A stretch of 64,000 nt of DNA, taken from contig NZ_AKCI01000001.1 in the NCBI RefSeq assembly GCF_000269605.1, forward strand, positions 806,001 through 870,000. The letters are read 5' to 3'. The notes below the pieces were generated by a model. It was given only the letters and a program-made list of their open reading frames with translations. It had not been told where the DNA came from and made no database searches. Source of the DNA: Scardovia wiggsiae F0424. Lineage in GTDB: Bacteria > Actinomycetota > Actinomycetes > Actinomycetales > Bifidobacteriaceae. Shown here piece after piece: positions 35,992 through 45,517 of the stretch. The position numbers were made by a program, and so were the translations under genes. Numbering within the stretch: position 1 is the first letter of the stretch; the number at the start of each line of letters is the position of its first letter.

Positions 35992-36936
35992 TTATAAACT
36001 GCGGCCTGCTATAAAATCATAAACAGCCTGATAGTCTGCACCATGAACGGATAACACCGCCTGCGGCTCCTGTGCAGAGGAACGGCAGGTGCCGTTATCC
36101 GTTCCGGCAGTTCCTGCAGTATCTGCTGCGCCAGCTGTACTATCGGCATTACCGGGACCACCGGTGCCGCCTGTATCAAGGTATATCCCGTCAATGCCCA
36201 CACCGGCTGCTCCCCTGATATCACATACGCTGTCGTTGCCTATCATAACCGTTTCGGCCGGAGCAGCGCCCGTGCACTGCAGAATATGCTCGAAAAAGGC
36301 GGGGGACGGTTTTTTATACCCTATCCGGGATGAGAGGAATACCCTGTCCAGGAAGGGTTTAAGCCCCTCTAGTTCCTTATCCGTATACAGCTCCTGGGCA
36401 TTGGATGCGAGCACTGTGGTCAGTCCCTTCTTCCTCAGTGCCGTGAGGAAGTCAGCAGCCCCAGGGAATATGCGGATCCACTGGCGCGACGCCTCCCTGA
36501 AAACGGTAGGTGCACGCACAAGCAGATGTTCCCCGCTCACAGTTTCCGCGCTGATGCCCATGTCGGAGAATATCCCTGTATACACCTCAGCAATATCTAT
36601 CTCGACCTGCGAAGCATCCTTCCCGTCCCGTAACGCTGCTTCCGGGTGTCCCGCAGCGCCGTCCGCCGGGACAGCGCCGCCAGGCAAGCTGCCGTTGCCC
36701 GTACCGGCAAGCGCCAGCTCGGTTTCACGCTGTTCCCTGGCCATAAACCTCTGCCTGAGGTTTTCCGGCGAATGTATACCGGCACCGCTGTCCTCTGCAT
36801 CCGCCCCGGAGCTGTGATTCCCTCCAGAGTATGGAAGCAGATAAGCATACAGGGCCTCCCACGGCTCCGGGGACGCTTCATCTGTATGGATATCAAGCAA
36901 AGTACCGTACAGGTCAAGAAAAACGAATTTATACAT
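35992..36936 (-). CDS. HAD-superfamily hydrolase
   Basis: 314 residues from ATG 36936, preceded by GAGG; an alternative ATG at 36960 has none. Motif I DLYGTLLDI (nucleophile Asp), motif II VLASNAQE, motif III Lys in GYKKPSP and motif IV MIGNDSVCDIRGA are complete. The family dephosphorylates small phosphorylated metabolites. Two low-complexity segments are unusual: an Ala/Gly/Pro-rich cap insert (about 30-120) and a Gly/Thr/Ala/Asp-rich stretch near 265-295. It lies between malG and the TraX-like gene. Its substrate might be a sugar phosphate, judging only from the neighbourhood. Confidence 0.82.
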   Translation of the reverse strand: MYKFVFLDLYGTLLDIHTDEASPEPWEALYAYLLPYSGGNHSSGADAEDSGAGIHSPENLRQRFMAREQRETELALAGTGNGSLPGGAVPADGAAGHPEAALRDGKDASQVEIDIAEVYTGIFSDMGISAETVSGEHLLVRAPTVFREASRQWIRIFPGAADFLTALRKKGLTTVLASNAQELYTDKELEGLKPFLDRVFLSSRIGYKKPSPAFFEHILQCTGAAPAETVMIGNDSVCDIRGAAGVGIDGIYLDTGGTGGPGNADSTAGAADTAGTAGTDNGTCRSSAQEPQAVLSVHGADYQAVYDFIAGRSL

Positions 36937-36976
36937 CACACCTCGTTTCCCCGGAAACACCCCCGAAACATAACAG

Positions 36977-37006
36977 ATGCCCGCCTGCGGAACCGTAAGC
37001 GGGCAT
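36977..37006 (-). terminator. Hairpin after malG
   Basis: ATGCCCGC (36977-36984) pairs with GCGGGCAT (36999-37006). It lies between the malG stop and the HAD gene and is the likely end of the malEFG transcript. The following minus-strand sequence is only moderately T-rich. Confidence 0.5.
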
Positions 37007-37065
37007 TGTCCAATGTGTCCGGCTGCATATATCCCTTGCAGCCTCTGTCATTATCCTGCGATATG

Positions 37066-37980
37066 TCAGCCCTTGACGGAGCCTGACATTGCTTCCTGGT
37101 AGAAGCGCTGCATAAGGATGAAGAGGATAGCGATAGGGACCGATACGCATACCGCACCCGCAGCAAAGCGGGTGTACCACTGGTAGATATACTCTTTCTG
37201 AAGCATATTCCACAGGCCCAGAGCCACCGTCCAGCCATGCTGGTCGCGGGCAATCACCCCTGCCATGACGAAATCAAGCCACGGGGCAAGGAAGCCGACA
37301 ATAGCCTGGTATACGATCATAGGCTTGCAGATAGGGACGATGATCTTCCAGAACACCTGCCATTTGGTGCAGCCGTCCAGGTAAGCAGCCTCATCCAGGG
37401 AGGCCGGGATCGTATCCATATAGCCTTTCATCACGTAGAAACCTGCACCGGAACCTGCAGAATAGACAATGATCAGCGCAATCAAAGTGCCGGAACTGCT
37501 GGTCAGACCCATAGCCTTAAGGATGAAGTAGATAGCCACAACAGCCATGATCCCCGGGAACATGCCTAGGATAAGGGCAATATTCATGAAGGTCTTGCGG
37601 AAATGGAAGCGCAGGCGGCTCATGCAGAATGCTACCGACAGCACAAAGAACAGGCTGATAAGGCAGACAAAAACTGCAATAATGAATGTGTTGAGGAACA
37701 TCCTCGGGAAGTTCATCACATCCGTTTCCGTAAACAGCTTCACATAATTGTTTACCGTATATTTAGTCGGGAAGAAGGTATTCTGGGTAGCCCCCTGGTC
37801 TGCGTTGAAGCTTTCCAGGAATACCCAGACTATCGGCAGTATCCAGATGATCCCCATCACTGCGAGGAACAGATGCGTGAGGATATCAAGGATGATCCGT
37901 CGCGTCCTCTGGTTCTTCAGCCCTGAGGCGCCATTCTGATACTGGCGTTCTTCCTGTGCAACTGCTGTACTGTTACTCAC
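37066..37980 (-). CDS. malG: Maltose/maltodextrin ABC transporter permease MalG
   Basis: 304 residues, six TM segments; the EAA loop IPASLDEAAYLDGCTKWQVF with PICKPMIVYQ is close to MalG. It forms the translocation channel with MalF. GTG start overlapping the malF stop by four bases (GTGA), with GGAGGG upstream. Third gene of malEFG. No malK ATPase is present in the window. Confidence 0.92.
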   Translation of the reverse strand: MSNSTAVAQEERQYQNGASGLKNQRTRRIILDILTHLFLAVMGIIWILPIVWVFLESFNADQGATQNTFFPTKYTVNNYVKLFTETDVMNFPRMFLNTFIIAVFVCLISLFFVLSVAFCMSRLRFHFRKTFMNIALILGMFPGIMAVVAIYFILKAMGLTSSSGTLIALIIVYSAGSGAGFYVMKGYMDTIPASLDEAAYLDGCTKWQVFWKIIVPICKPMIVYQAIVGFLAPWLDFVMAGVIARDQHGWTVALGLWNMLQKEYIYQWYTRFAAGAVCVSVPIAILFILMQRFYQEAMSGSVKG

Positions 37981-39383
37981 TGGAATCCCTCCTCATTCTT
38001 GTAGGAGCCGGAGTTGCGATACGTTATCAGTGAAACTACGGCAAGGACGATGAACGTCATAATACCTATGACTGCGCCAAGGCTGTAATTCTGTTTATCT
38101 ACAGTCAGCTTGTACAGCCACGTGATAAACAGGTCCGTCTTGCCCGCGGACGCGCCGACAGGGGTCGGGTCGCCGTTCGTAAGAAGGTAAATAACGTTAA
38201 AGTTATTGACGTTGCCGGTAAATGTCGTGATCAGGTAAGGCGTCATGACGAAGAACAGGTACGGCATGGTGATCTTGCGGAATATCTGCCACCAGTTCGC
38301 ACCGTCTATCCTTGCTGCCTCATACAGGTCAGCGGGGATATTCTGAAGGATGCCGGTAACCTGCATGATCGTGTACGGGATACCCACCCACAGGTTGATG
38401 ACGATAACAGTCACACGAGCCCATGTCGCGTCGGACAGCCACGGCAGCGGTCCGCTGATCCATCCCCAGCTTTCAAGCAGGCGGTTTATTGCGCCGTTCT
38501 GCTGCAGCATCGTACGCATAACAAGGAGCGAGACGAACTGCGGGACAGCAATAGACATTGAGAATACTGCGCGCCAGAACCCCTTCAGGCGGGTCGTCTT
38601 ACGGTTGATGATCATAGCCATGAACAGCCCGAAGAAATAATTGAGGAATGTAGCAAAGAATGCCCATACCAGGGTCCAGACGAGGACACTGGCAAACAGC
38701 CCGATATTGATAGTGGAACCGGTAGTCGAGAAGACCCGCTTAAAGCTGTCAAACCCTACCCATGTGAACTGGTCGGTATGGCCTTCATCATAATTTGTAA
38801 ACGCCATGGAAATCATGAAGACCAATGGCAGGATAGTGAAGATGAAGATGCCCAACGTCGGCAGGAACATCAGCGATACTGAAGCATTCTCATTGGTAAG
38901 GCTCTTCAGGTCATCGATGATCCCTGGGGCATGCCCGTTCTCCCTGGCAAGGGTCTCTGCCTTGTACGCCGAAGACATCGATATGGACATCAGCCATACG
39001 AAAATCAGGATAAGGACAACGGTTATGACCCCATAGAGGAGTACTTCAACTGAAGGGTCCGGATTAATATAGTTCCAGACACCATCGATTTTGACCCGCC
39101 GCTGTGTGCCTCCGCCAAGGCTGGGAAGCCGTGACAAATTGTGGATACCTGCAGTAACGAAGAAATAGATAAAAGCCGCTTCTACAGCGAGGAAAGCTAT
39201 CCCCTTGACGAACTGTTTATGGATCAGATTGCCTAAACCAAATATGAAGAAAGAAAGCTTAGAAATAACGCTTCCGTGTTTCAAAGCGTGTATAAAAGAG
39301 AAACGGGACGGGGCAACATAATCTTTGCTTACCTTTTTTTGCTTCTTCTTACTGACTGCCGGCGTCTGTGCCGTCGCTGTCAC
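37977..39383 (-). CDS. malF: Maltose/maltodextrin ABC transporter permease MalF
   Basis: 468 residues, larger than the MsmF-type permease at 34.2 kb, with eight TM segments as in MalF: an N-terminal pair with an extracellular loop (about 65-105), then the core of six. The EAA loop IPADLYEAARIDGANWWQIF and the start VLVWTLVWAFFATFLNYFFG of the core are MalF-like. GTG start behind a near-perfect SD (AGGAGGTG). It follows malE by 121 bp with a large hairpin between. Confidence 0.92.
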   Translation of the reverse strand: MTATAQTPAVSKKKQKKVSKDYVAPSRFSFIHALKHGSVISKLSFFIFGLGNLIHKQFVKGIAFLAVEAAFIYFFVTAGIHNLSRLPSLGGGTQRRVKIDGVWNYINPDPSVEVLLYGVITVVLILIFVWLMSISMSSAYKAETLARENGHAPGIIDDLKSLTNENASVSLMFLPTLGIFIFTILPLVFMISMAFTNYDEGHTDQFTWVGFDSFKRVFSTTGSTINIGLFASVLVWTLVWAFFATFLNYFFGLFMAMIINRKTTRLKGFWRAVFSMSIAVPQFVSLLVMRTMLQQNGAINRLLESWGWISGPLPWLSDATWARVTVIVINLWVGIPYTIMQVTGILQNIPADLYEAARIDGANWWQIFRKITMPYLFFVMTPYLITTFTGNVNNFNVIYLLTNGDPTPVGASAGKTDLFITWLYKLTVDKQNYSLGAVIGIMTFIVLAVVSLITYRNSGSYKNEEGFQ

Positions 39384-39425
39384 GATCCACCTCCTTTTAT
39401 TGTGTGGAATGAATATGGAATAATG

Positions 39426-39462
39426 ATGGGTGCCCGCTGCACAATCTGCTACGGGCCCCCAT
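39426..39462 (-). terminator. malE-malF intercistronic hairpin
   Basis: A 15-bp stem with two mismatches and one wobble pair (39426-39440 with 39448-39462) around a 7-base loop. Such hairpins after binding-protein genes stabilise the upstream mRNA and reduce read-through, giving more MalE than MalFG. No U-run follows. Confidence 0.55.
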
Positions 39463-39504
39463 TCACACTAATGTGGACTTTTCAGCCCTGTGTAGTTATA
39501 TGAA

Positions 39505-40731
39505 CTACTTCTTATAGGAGTTCAGCCATGACGTGGTCTGAGCTTCAGCATTGGACTCAGTCACGGTCTTGCCTGAAAGTGCCTTGCCGAAAGTCGTTGC
39601 CGGCTCCCAGAAGTTATTCATAGCAGAAATCGTAGGCTGGTTCACAGAGTACTTCTCAATGGTCTCAATCTGAGCAATAGCGGCAGGATCAGACTTGATA
39701 TCGGCCTGATCCGCAAGGGTCTTGTCAGACGGGACAACATTGCTCATTGTGTAATGTGCCTTCTGTGCCTCCTTGCTGCCAAGGTATGCAGCAAACTTCG
39801 AAGCCCACTTCGGGTTCTTGGAGTTAGGGTTGGAAGCGATTGCCTTGGAACCGGAGAATGGCTTGATCTGTACAGACTTGCCGTTCAGGGTGTAGGAAGG
39901 CGCCGGGGCAGCAGCATAGTTGTCGCCGAGGGCTTCTTTAGCATTGGAAGCATCCCATGTACCGGAGAAGAAGACATCAGCCTTCCCTGCCTTGACAGCA
40001 GCGATACCTGAACCGTCAGCATCATCTGAGAAGTTCGGGTTTGCAACGAGCTTAGCAAGGTATGCGGTTACAGCAGCAGCATCCGGGAAGTTTACGCCGG
40101 CCTTTGCATCTGTGCCCTTCGCGCCAAACATGGTACCGCCATTGCCCATGTAGAATGCAGGGAAATACCATGAGTTGGAAACGGGGAAAGTCACCTTGCC
40201 CTTCTGAAGCATGGTGTCAAGGCTCTTAATGTCCTCGGAAGTGAACTTTGACTTGTTGTAATACATGAACCATGTATTGCCGGTGAACGGCACGCCATAA
40301 AGCTTGCCGTCAGAACCGGTTACAGACTGGATAACAGAATCGGAATTCTGCTCCTTTACCTGCTTTACAGCATCATCAGAAAGCTCTGAGATAGCATTGG
40401 ATTCTTTCAAAGTACCGAGCTGGTCGTTAGCAAACATGTATACGTCTGCTGCAGCCTTGGCATCTGTCTTTACCTTCTTGCCGGCATCCCCTTCAGACAC
40501 TACAGCGTTCTTCCATGTGAACTTGGTATTCGGATTGGCCTTCTCAAAGTTCTTTTCCATGGTCTGAAGCCATGAATCGGACTTGGCCTGATCCTCGGAA
40601 GGACCCCAAACAGTGAGCGTCACATTGCTGTCATTTGAGCCGCCGCCATTGTTGCTGTTACCGCATGCGGACATACCAAACAGCACGGCACCGGCAGCTG
40701 CAATGCTCATTACTTTTGTGAGTTTTTTCAT
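39505..40731 (-). CDS. malE: Maltose/maltodextrin-binding lipoprotein MalE
   Basis: 408 residues. Lipoprotein signal with lipobox GMSACG and an Asn/Gly/Ser spacer. The mature part begins VTLTVWGPSEDQAK and includes KLYGVPFTGNTWFMYYNKSKF and VFFSGTWD, characteristic of maltooligosaccharide-binding MalE/MalX. It delivers maltodextrins to MalFG. A good SD (AAGGAGAG) is present. The promoter overlaps an AACGTT operator. The divergent neighbour is an alpha-glucosidase that would cleave the imported sugar. Confidence 0.92.
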   Translation of the reverse strand: MKKLTKVMSIAAAGAVLFGMSACGNSNNGGGSNDSNVTLTVWGPSEDQAKSDSWLQTMEKNFEKANPNTKFTWKNAVVSEGDAGKKVKTDAKAAADVYMFANDQLGTLKESNAISELSDDAVKQVKEQNSDSVIQSVTGSDGKLYGVPFTGNTWFMYYNKSKFTSEDIKSLDTMLQKGKVTFPVSNSWYFPAFYMGNGGTMFGAKGTDAKAGVNFPDAAAVTAYLAKLVANPNFSDDADGSGIAAVKAGKADVFFSGTWDASNAKEALGDNYAAAPAPSYTLNGKSVQIKPFSGSKAIASNPNSKNPKWASKFAAYLGSKEAQKAHYTMSNVVPSDKTLADQADIKSDPAAIAQIETIEKYSVNQPTISAMNNFWEPATTFGKALSGKTVTESNAEAQTTSWLNSYKK

Positions 40732-40811
40732 AAATAACTCTCCTTAAACCCCCACTGCTTCGCGGGGACTATTCCTTTTTCCGCGTTCCTCATATACCTA
40801 CTGCGGTATCA

Positions 40812-40859
40812 ATTAGAACGTTCACTTTTGATGGTAGCAGAAATGTATTTTGCGTACAA
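40812..40859 (-). promoter_or_regulatory. malE promoter with LacI-type operator over the transcription start
   Basis: On the minus strand -35 TTGTAC (40859-40854) and -10 TACCAT (40836-40831) are 17 bp apart. The palindrome AGTGAACGTTCTAAT (about 40826-40812) lies over the predicted +1. The core GAACGTTC is shared with the site at 33287. Repression relieved by maltose, as by bifidobacterial MalR-type regulators, is the simplest reading; the regulator gene is not in the window. Confidence 0.6.
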
Positions 40860-40995
40860 ATCAGACACGCGAATAATGCGGACCAAAATCCAATAATATT
40901 TTTAACTGGTATTTTCAGCAGGCCGCAGGAAACGGGCACAGAAGGACTCTCTGCAGTTCCCCGACGGGTACCTATGATGCATTAAAGTATCCTTC

Positions 40996-42762
40996 ATGAC
41001 CAGTACTAAAGAAAAACCGGCAGCACGGCAGAACCGGCAGATGAGTACAGAGGGCGGCAGCTGCCCCGCATCCCCAGATGCAGGCAGCGGGCCGATCCCT
41101 ATTGCGGAAAGTACAGCCCCATGGCACAAAGACAGCCCGCAGTGGCTGCAGGATGCAGTGTTCTATGAGATATACCCCCAAAGCTTTTACGATTCCAACG
41201 GTGACGGGATCGGTGACATCCCCGGCATCACACAGAAGCTGGGCTATATACAGTCGCTGGGATGCAATGCCCTGTGGATCAACCCCTGCTTCGATTCGCC
41301 TTTCAAGGATGCCGGTTATGATGTGCGCAACTATAAACTGGTTGCGCCGCGGTACGGCACTAATGATGATCTTATCGGGCTGTTCAGTGAAGCTCACAGG
41401 CGGGGGATGCATGTGCTGCTGGACCTTGTCCCGGGGCATACCAGCGAGGAGCACGAATGGTTCACACGCAGCTCGTCTGCAGATCCTGGGGAATTCGCCG
41501 ACCGGTATATATGGACCGACAGCGCCTTCAGCAACGGCGATTCACTCCCATTCATAGGAGGCGAAAGCGAGCGTGATGCTACGTATATACTGAATTTCTT
41601 CAAATGCCAGCCTGCCCTCAATTACGGGTTCGCCCATACGCGCAAGCCCTGGCAGCAGTCGGCGGGAAGCAGGCATGCTGCGGAAACCGAAGCCGCAATG
41701 GTTGATATCATGCAGTTCTGGCTTTCACGCGGATGCGACGGCTTCCGTGTTGATATGGCCGATTCGCTGGTGAAATTCGATCCTGACGACAAGCCGTATA
41801 CAACCGCAGCATGGAAACGGATGCTTGCACCTGTCAGGGAAGAGTTCCCGCAGGCTGCTTTCGTATCGGAATGGGGGCGCCCGTGGCTTTCCCTCAAGGC
41901 AGGCTTCGATATGGACTTCTATCTCGACTGGCGCTGGGGAAACCCTAACGGGTACAACCAGCTGCTGCGGGATACGGATACACCTCTTGTACGCGATGAT
42001 GACAAAAGCTATTTCAACGCCGATTCAGGAACATCACCTGTAGGGTTCCTCAAAGATTATCTGCCCCAGTATGAGAGGTCACACTTGCTCGGCAGCTTCA
42101 GCTTCCTGACCTGCAACCATGACACCCCGCGTATTGCACCCCGCCTGACAGCGCGTGAGATAAGCCTGGCCTACGGGATGGTCTTCACTATGCCCGGGAT
42201 ACCTTTCCTTTATTATGGCGATGAGATCGGGATGCATTACCGCGATATCCCTACAAAAGAAGGAGGATACCGGCGGACCGGCAGCAGGACCCCCATGCAG
42301 TGGGCGCCGTATAATGCCGGAGCGTCGCCCTCATGCGGCTTCTCTTCTGCCGATCCCTCACGCCTTTATCTGCCCGTAGACACTTCCGGCGCGGATGACG
42401 GCATAAACGTGGAATCACAGGATGCTGACCCGCATTCACTCCTCAGCATCATCCGGGATATCATAAGCCTGCGCCGCGCACATCCTGCGCTTTCGCCGTC
42501 TTCAGGGCTGTCAGCAGTTTTTGCACAGGAGGACATGCGGAGCCTTGCCTATACCAGGACAGACCCGAAGTCCGGTGAGTCTGTCCTTATTGCCGTCAAT
42601 CCGGGGACATCCGAAGAAGCATTCGACATTGGGACTGGCCCTGCTGCCGGCCTGCTCCTGCATATCGGCGGTATGCCCCGTTGGGAAACAGCCGGAGGGG
42701 ATGCCTCCCGATGCCGCCTGCACTTGCCGCCGCAGGCATTTGCAGCTTATCTGATGCAGTAA
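40996..42762 (+). CDS. GH13 alpha-glucosidase / alpha-amylase family glycosidase
   Basis: 588 residues. Regions of the GH13 barrel: LDLVPGHTSEEH, DGFRVDMADSLVKF (nucleophile), FVSEWGRPW (acid/base) and TCNHDTPRIAPR. It differs clearly from the 24.3-kb enzyme in having VSEWG in place of VAEAW, so a different linkage or chain length is likely. Divergent from malE, implying action on imported maltodextrins. No SD; TAAAGT lies seven bases before the ATG. The first 35-45 residues are polar and not part of the barrel; ATG 41041 is an alternative. It ends one base from the convergent prmC stop. Confidence 0.88.
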   Translation: MTSTKEKPAARQNRQMSTEGGSCPASPDAGSGPIPIAESTAPWHKDSPQWLQDAVFYEIYPQSFYDSNGDGIGDIPGITQKLGYIQSLGCNALWINPCFDSPFKDAGYDVRNYKLVAPRYGTNDDLIGLFSEAHRRGMHVLLDLVPGHTSEEHEWFTRSSSADPGEFADRYIWTDSAFSNGDSLPFIGGESERDATYILNFFKCQPALNYGFAHTRKPWQQSAGSRHAAETEAAMVDIMQFWLSRGCDGFRVDMADSLVKFDPDDKPYTTAAWKRMLAPVREEFPQAAFVSEWGRPWLSLKAGFDMDFYLDWRWGNPNGYNQLLRDTDTPLVRDDDKSYFNADSGTSPVGFLKDYLPQYERSHLLGSFSFLTCNHDTPRIAPRLTAREISLAYGMVFTMPGIPFLYYGDEIGMHYRDIPTKEGGYRRTGSRTPMQWAPYNAGASPSCGFSSADPSRLYLPVDTSGADDGINVESQDADPHSLLSIIRDIISLRRAHPALSPSSGLSAVFAQEDMRSLAYTRTDPKSGESVLIAVNPGTSEEAFDIGTGPAAGLLLHIGGMPRWETAGGDASRCRLHLPPQAFAAYLMQ

Positions 42763-42763
42763 C

Positions 42764-43852
42764 TCACCGCTTTATTGCTGTCAGGAAGCGGTCCCTGCCT
42801 GTAAGGTCCCGGCGGGTCCGGACGTCACTGAACCCATTCCGCGATGCAAAGCTCCGCAATGCCGCTGCCTGGGAAATATCATGCTCCATAACAAACAGGC
42901 CGCCGGGACGCAAAAGCCGGGAACTGCTGATGATGATTTTCTGCGGGATCTCCAGCCCGTCTGCCGAGCCGCCGTATAAAGCGATGTCAGGGTCATATTC
43001 ACGGACTTCAGGCTGCTGAGGTATCCGGCTGAGGGGCACATACGGCGGATTGCTCAGGACAGCGTCGAACCGGCCTGTGCCGAGGGTACCAGCGATTGCG
43101 GGATCCGCAGCATCGCCGTGGACAAGGTGATAGCGGTTTTTAGCTGACGGGTCAGCCCGGCAGATTTTATCCGCATTTTTATGCGCCCATTCCAGCGCAT
43201 CACCGCTAATCTCAACGGCATATACTTCGGTACCGGGGCACTCTGTTAACACTGAAAGCCCTACTGCCCCGCTGCCTGCGCACAGGTCGGCAATACGCGG
43301 GCGGGCTGGGGGCCTGCCCCGGCCGTTCCCATTATCCGGCCCCAGCTCTGCCTTGCTGCCTTTTCCTGTACTGTCGGTCCCCTCTCCGGTGCTGCTGTCC
43401 CCTGCTCCGGCACTGTGCCCTTCCGCGCTGACACTTTGCCCTTTATCCCGCAGCCAGTCAAGGCCTATCTGGACGAGGGTCTCTGTTTCAGGGCGGGGGA
43501 TAAAAACCCCCGGTCCCACGGATATCTTCAGGAACCTGAAAGGGGCATATCCTACTATATATTGCAAAGGTTCCCGGGCCTGCCTGCGCATAACACGCTG
43601 CCTTAAGAGCCGGAAATTCTCTTCCTGGGCGCCCGCAGCGCTGATCGGGCAATGCCCGGCAGACTGCAGATCTTTCAGGCTTATCCCCATAATAACTGCA
43701 AGGGTGATATCTGACGAAGACACCCCAAACGTAGAGCTGAGAAGGAGCCGCGCCTCATTATCCGCATGTTCTATGCCTGCCTGCCCCAGAGCCTGCGCAA
43801 TCCCGCTGAGGGCATCCCCGACCTGGGAATTGAAAGAAAAACCAATATCCAT
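42764..43852 (-). CDS. prmC: Peptide chain release factor N5-glutamine methyltransferase
   Basis: 362 residues from ATG 43852; a frame to 43951, overlapping prfA, is also open and the start is uncertain. PrmC methylates the GGQ glutamine of RF1 and RF2, both encoded in this window. The N-terminal helical domain (NEARLLLS, REPLQYIVGYAPF) is followed by the methyltransferase domain with ADLCAGSGAVGLSV (SAM loop) and the catalytic LSNPPYVPLS. Between them is an unusual low-complexity insert of about 45 residues rich in Gly, Ser, Thr and Asp. It follows prfA as in most bacteria. Confidence 0.92.
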   Translation of the reverse strand: MDIGFSFNSQVGDALSGIAQALGQAGIEHADNEARLLLSSTFGVSSSDITLAVIMGISLKDLQSAGHCPISAAGAQEENFRLLRQRVMRRQAREPLQYIVGYAPFRFLKISVGPGVFIPRPETETLVQIGLDWLRDKGQSVSAEGHSAGAGDSSTGEGTDSTGKGSKAELGPDNGNGRGRPPARPRIADLCAGSGAVGLSVLTECPGTEVYAVEISGDALEWAHKNADKICRADPSAKNRYHLVHGDAADPAIAGTLGTGRFDAVLSNPPYVPLSRIPQQPEVREYDPDIALYGGSADGLEIPQKIIISSSRLLRPGGLFVMEHDISQAAALRSFASRNGFSDVRTRRDLTGRDRFLTAIKR

Positions 43853-43916
43853 CGTAGTGACCCGCAACCCTGCCGTAGCCTTGCCGCCGTACTGTGTCTG
43901 CAGCTGCTGCTCCCCG

Positions 43917-45011
43917 CTACTGGCTCTGCCGGGCAAGGCGGGCTTCCTCATCAGCCTGTATATCGGAATCGATCACAGCCTGGAGGTCGCCGTCAAGGAC
44001 AGCGTCAAGATTGTATGCCTTATAATTCGTGCGGTGGTCTACGATGCGGTTCTCGGGGAAGTTGTATGTGCGGATACGCTCCGAACGGTCAAGGGAGCGG
44101 ACCTGGGAGTGGCGCATATCAGCGGCCTCCTGGGCTTCCTCCTCATGCTTCATTGCCAGAAGCCGCGATTTGAGGACACGCAGCGCTGCCTGCCGGTTCT
44201 GTATCTGGGATTTTTCATCCTGCATACTTACTACGATCCCCGTAGGGATATGCGTCATACGCACAGCAGAATACGTAGTATTTACTGACTGTCCGCCGGG
44301 GCCGGAACTCATGAATATGTCGATCTTCAGATCTTTAGGATCAATGGTAATCTCATCATCGTCATCATCGGCCTCAGGGAACACGATCACGCCGGCGGCG
44401 GAAGTCTGGATACGCCCCTGGGATTCAGTCACGGGGATACGCTGCACACGGTGCACGCCGCCCTCATATTTGAGCGATGCCCACACACCGTCGGCAGGCG
44501 CCACCGCCCCTTTAGTGCGGAATGCGATCTGGAGGTCTTTTACGCCGCCGAGCTCAGTCATATTCTGGCTCATGACCTCGGTGGACCACCCGCGCTTTTC
44601 GGCGTACCGGGTATACATACGCAGCAGGTCGCCCGCAAAAAGCGCCGCTTCTTCGCCGCCGGCGCCTGCTTTGATCTCCATGATCGTATCGCGGGCATCG
44701 TCGGGGTCGCGTGGGATCAGCGCTGTACGCAGCTTTTCTTCCAGCTGCGGCAGCTGCGCCTCCAGCCGGGCAGCTTCCGCGGCGAAGCCTTCATCCTCGG
44801 CGGCAAACTCCTGTGCCGCTTCAAGGTCGCCTGCAACGCGCCTGTACTCCTCGTATATGGAGACGATCTGTGCCAGCTCGGCGTGGCGCCGGCCGAGCTT
44901 ACGTATCTTATCCGGATCCGATGCCACCTCCGGAGTGCTCATCTGCTGCTCAATATCATGGTACTCATCCAGTGCCAGCTGTGCTGCCGGAAAATCTTCA
45001 ACCTGTGCCAT
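43917..45011 (-). CDS. prfA: Peptide chain release factor 1
   Basis: 364 residues. RF1 terminates at UAA and UAG. The stop-codon tripeptide PVT is at 193-195 and the catalytic GGQ at 239-241. The N-terminal helical domain and the acidic [14 protein letters not shown] strand typical of RF1 are present. SD-like AAGGAA about ten bases upstream. Lies between rpmE and prmC as in mycobacteria. Confidence 0.97.
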   Translation of the reverse strand: MAQVEDFPAAQLALDEYHDIEQQMSTPEVASDPDKIRKLGRRHAELAQIVSIYEEYRRVAGDLEAAQEFAAEDEGFAAEAARLEAQLPQLEEKLRTALIPRDPDDARDTIMEIKAGAGGEEAALFAGDLLRMYTRYAEKRGWSTEVMSQNMTELGGVKDLQIAFRTKGAVAPADGVWASLKYEGGVHRVQRIPVTESQGRIQTSAAGVIVFPEADDDDDEITIDPKDLKIDIFMSSGPGGQSVNTTYSAVRMTHIPTGIVVSMQDEKSQIQNRQAALRVLKSRLLAMKHEEEAQEAADMRHSQVRSLDRSERIRTYNFPENRIVDHRTNYKAYNLDAVLDGDLQAVIDSDIQADEEARLARQSQ

Positions 45012-45184
45012 TCGTATATTCCTTATTTGATATTGTGCGGGATATTATGAGGGACCGCCAGTATCCTTCTGCTGCCGGCGCCCTCAACGCCTGTTGCCAG
45101 GCGCATGGGTTATGCCTGTTTATATCTGTTTATGCCTGCCTGTTTTGTGCAGAGCCAACTCAGCGGAAGATACAATGTAGAATA

Positions 45185-45221
45185 CAAAAACGCCAGCCCC
45201 AGCGTATGCCGGGCCTGGCGT
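45185..45221 (-). terminator. Rho-independent terminator of rpmE
   Basis: On the minus strand ACGCCAG (45221-45215) pairs with CTGGCGT (45196-45190), followed by TTTTTGTATT. It starts 11 bases after the rpmE stop and separates rpmE from prfA, so prfA must have its own promoter. Confidence 0.85.
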
Positions 45222-45232
45222 CAAACGTATAG

Positions 45233-45445
45233 CTACTTGTTCTTCTTGCCGTAGCGTGCCTCGAAGCGGGCAACGCGGCCGCCGGTATCAAGGATCTTCT
45301 GCTTACCGGTGTAGAAAGGATGGCAGTTAGAGCATACATCTACGGTCATATGTCCGGATGTGACAGTTGAACGGGTAACGAAGTGGTTACCGCATGAGCA
45401 GGTTACCTCGGTAGGTACGTACTCCGGATGGATATCCTTTTTCAT
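45233..45445 (-). CDS. rpmE: 50S ribosomal protein L31, zinc-binding type
   Basis: 70 residues. It keeps the four zinc cysteines Cys16, Cys18, Cys38 and Cys41 (TCSCGN and [13 protein letters not shown]), so it is the C+ form replaced by the Cys-less form under zinc limitation. The basic C-terminus [15 protein letters not shown] is typical. SD AGGAGAA. It has a near-perfect promoter and its own terminator, fitting a highly expressed ribosomal protein. Confidence 0.96.
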   Translation of the reverse strand: MKKDIHPEYVPTEVTCSCGNHFVTRSTVTSGHMTVDVCSNCHPFYTGKQKILDTGGRVARFEARYGKKNK

Positions 45446-45517
45446 ATTTCTCCTAGGGACTTAGGGGAACCGGGTCGCCATGCCCCTTTAGCAGGCGTGA
45501 ACCGGAAACCTTGAGTG

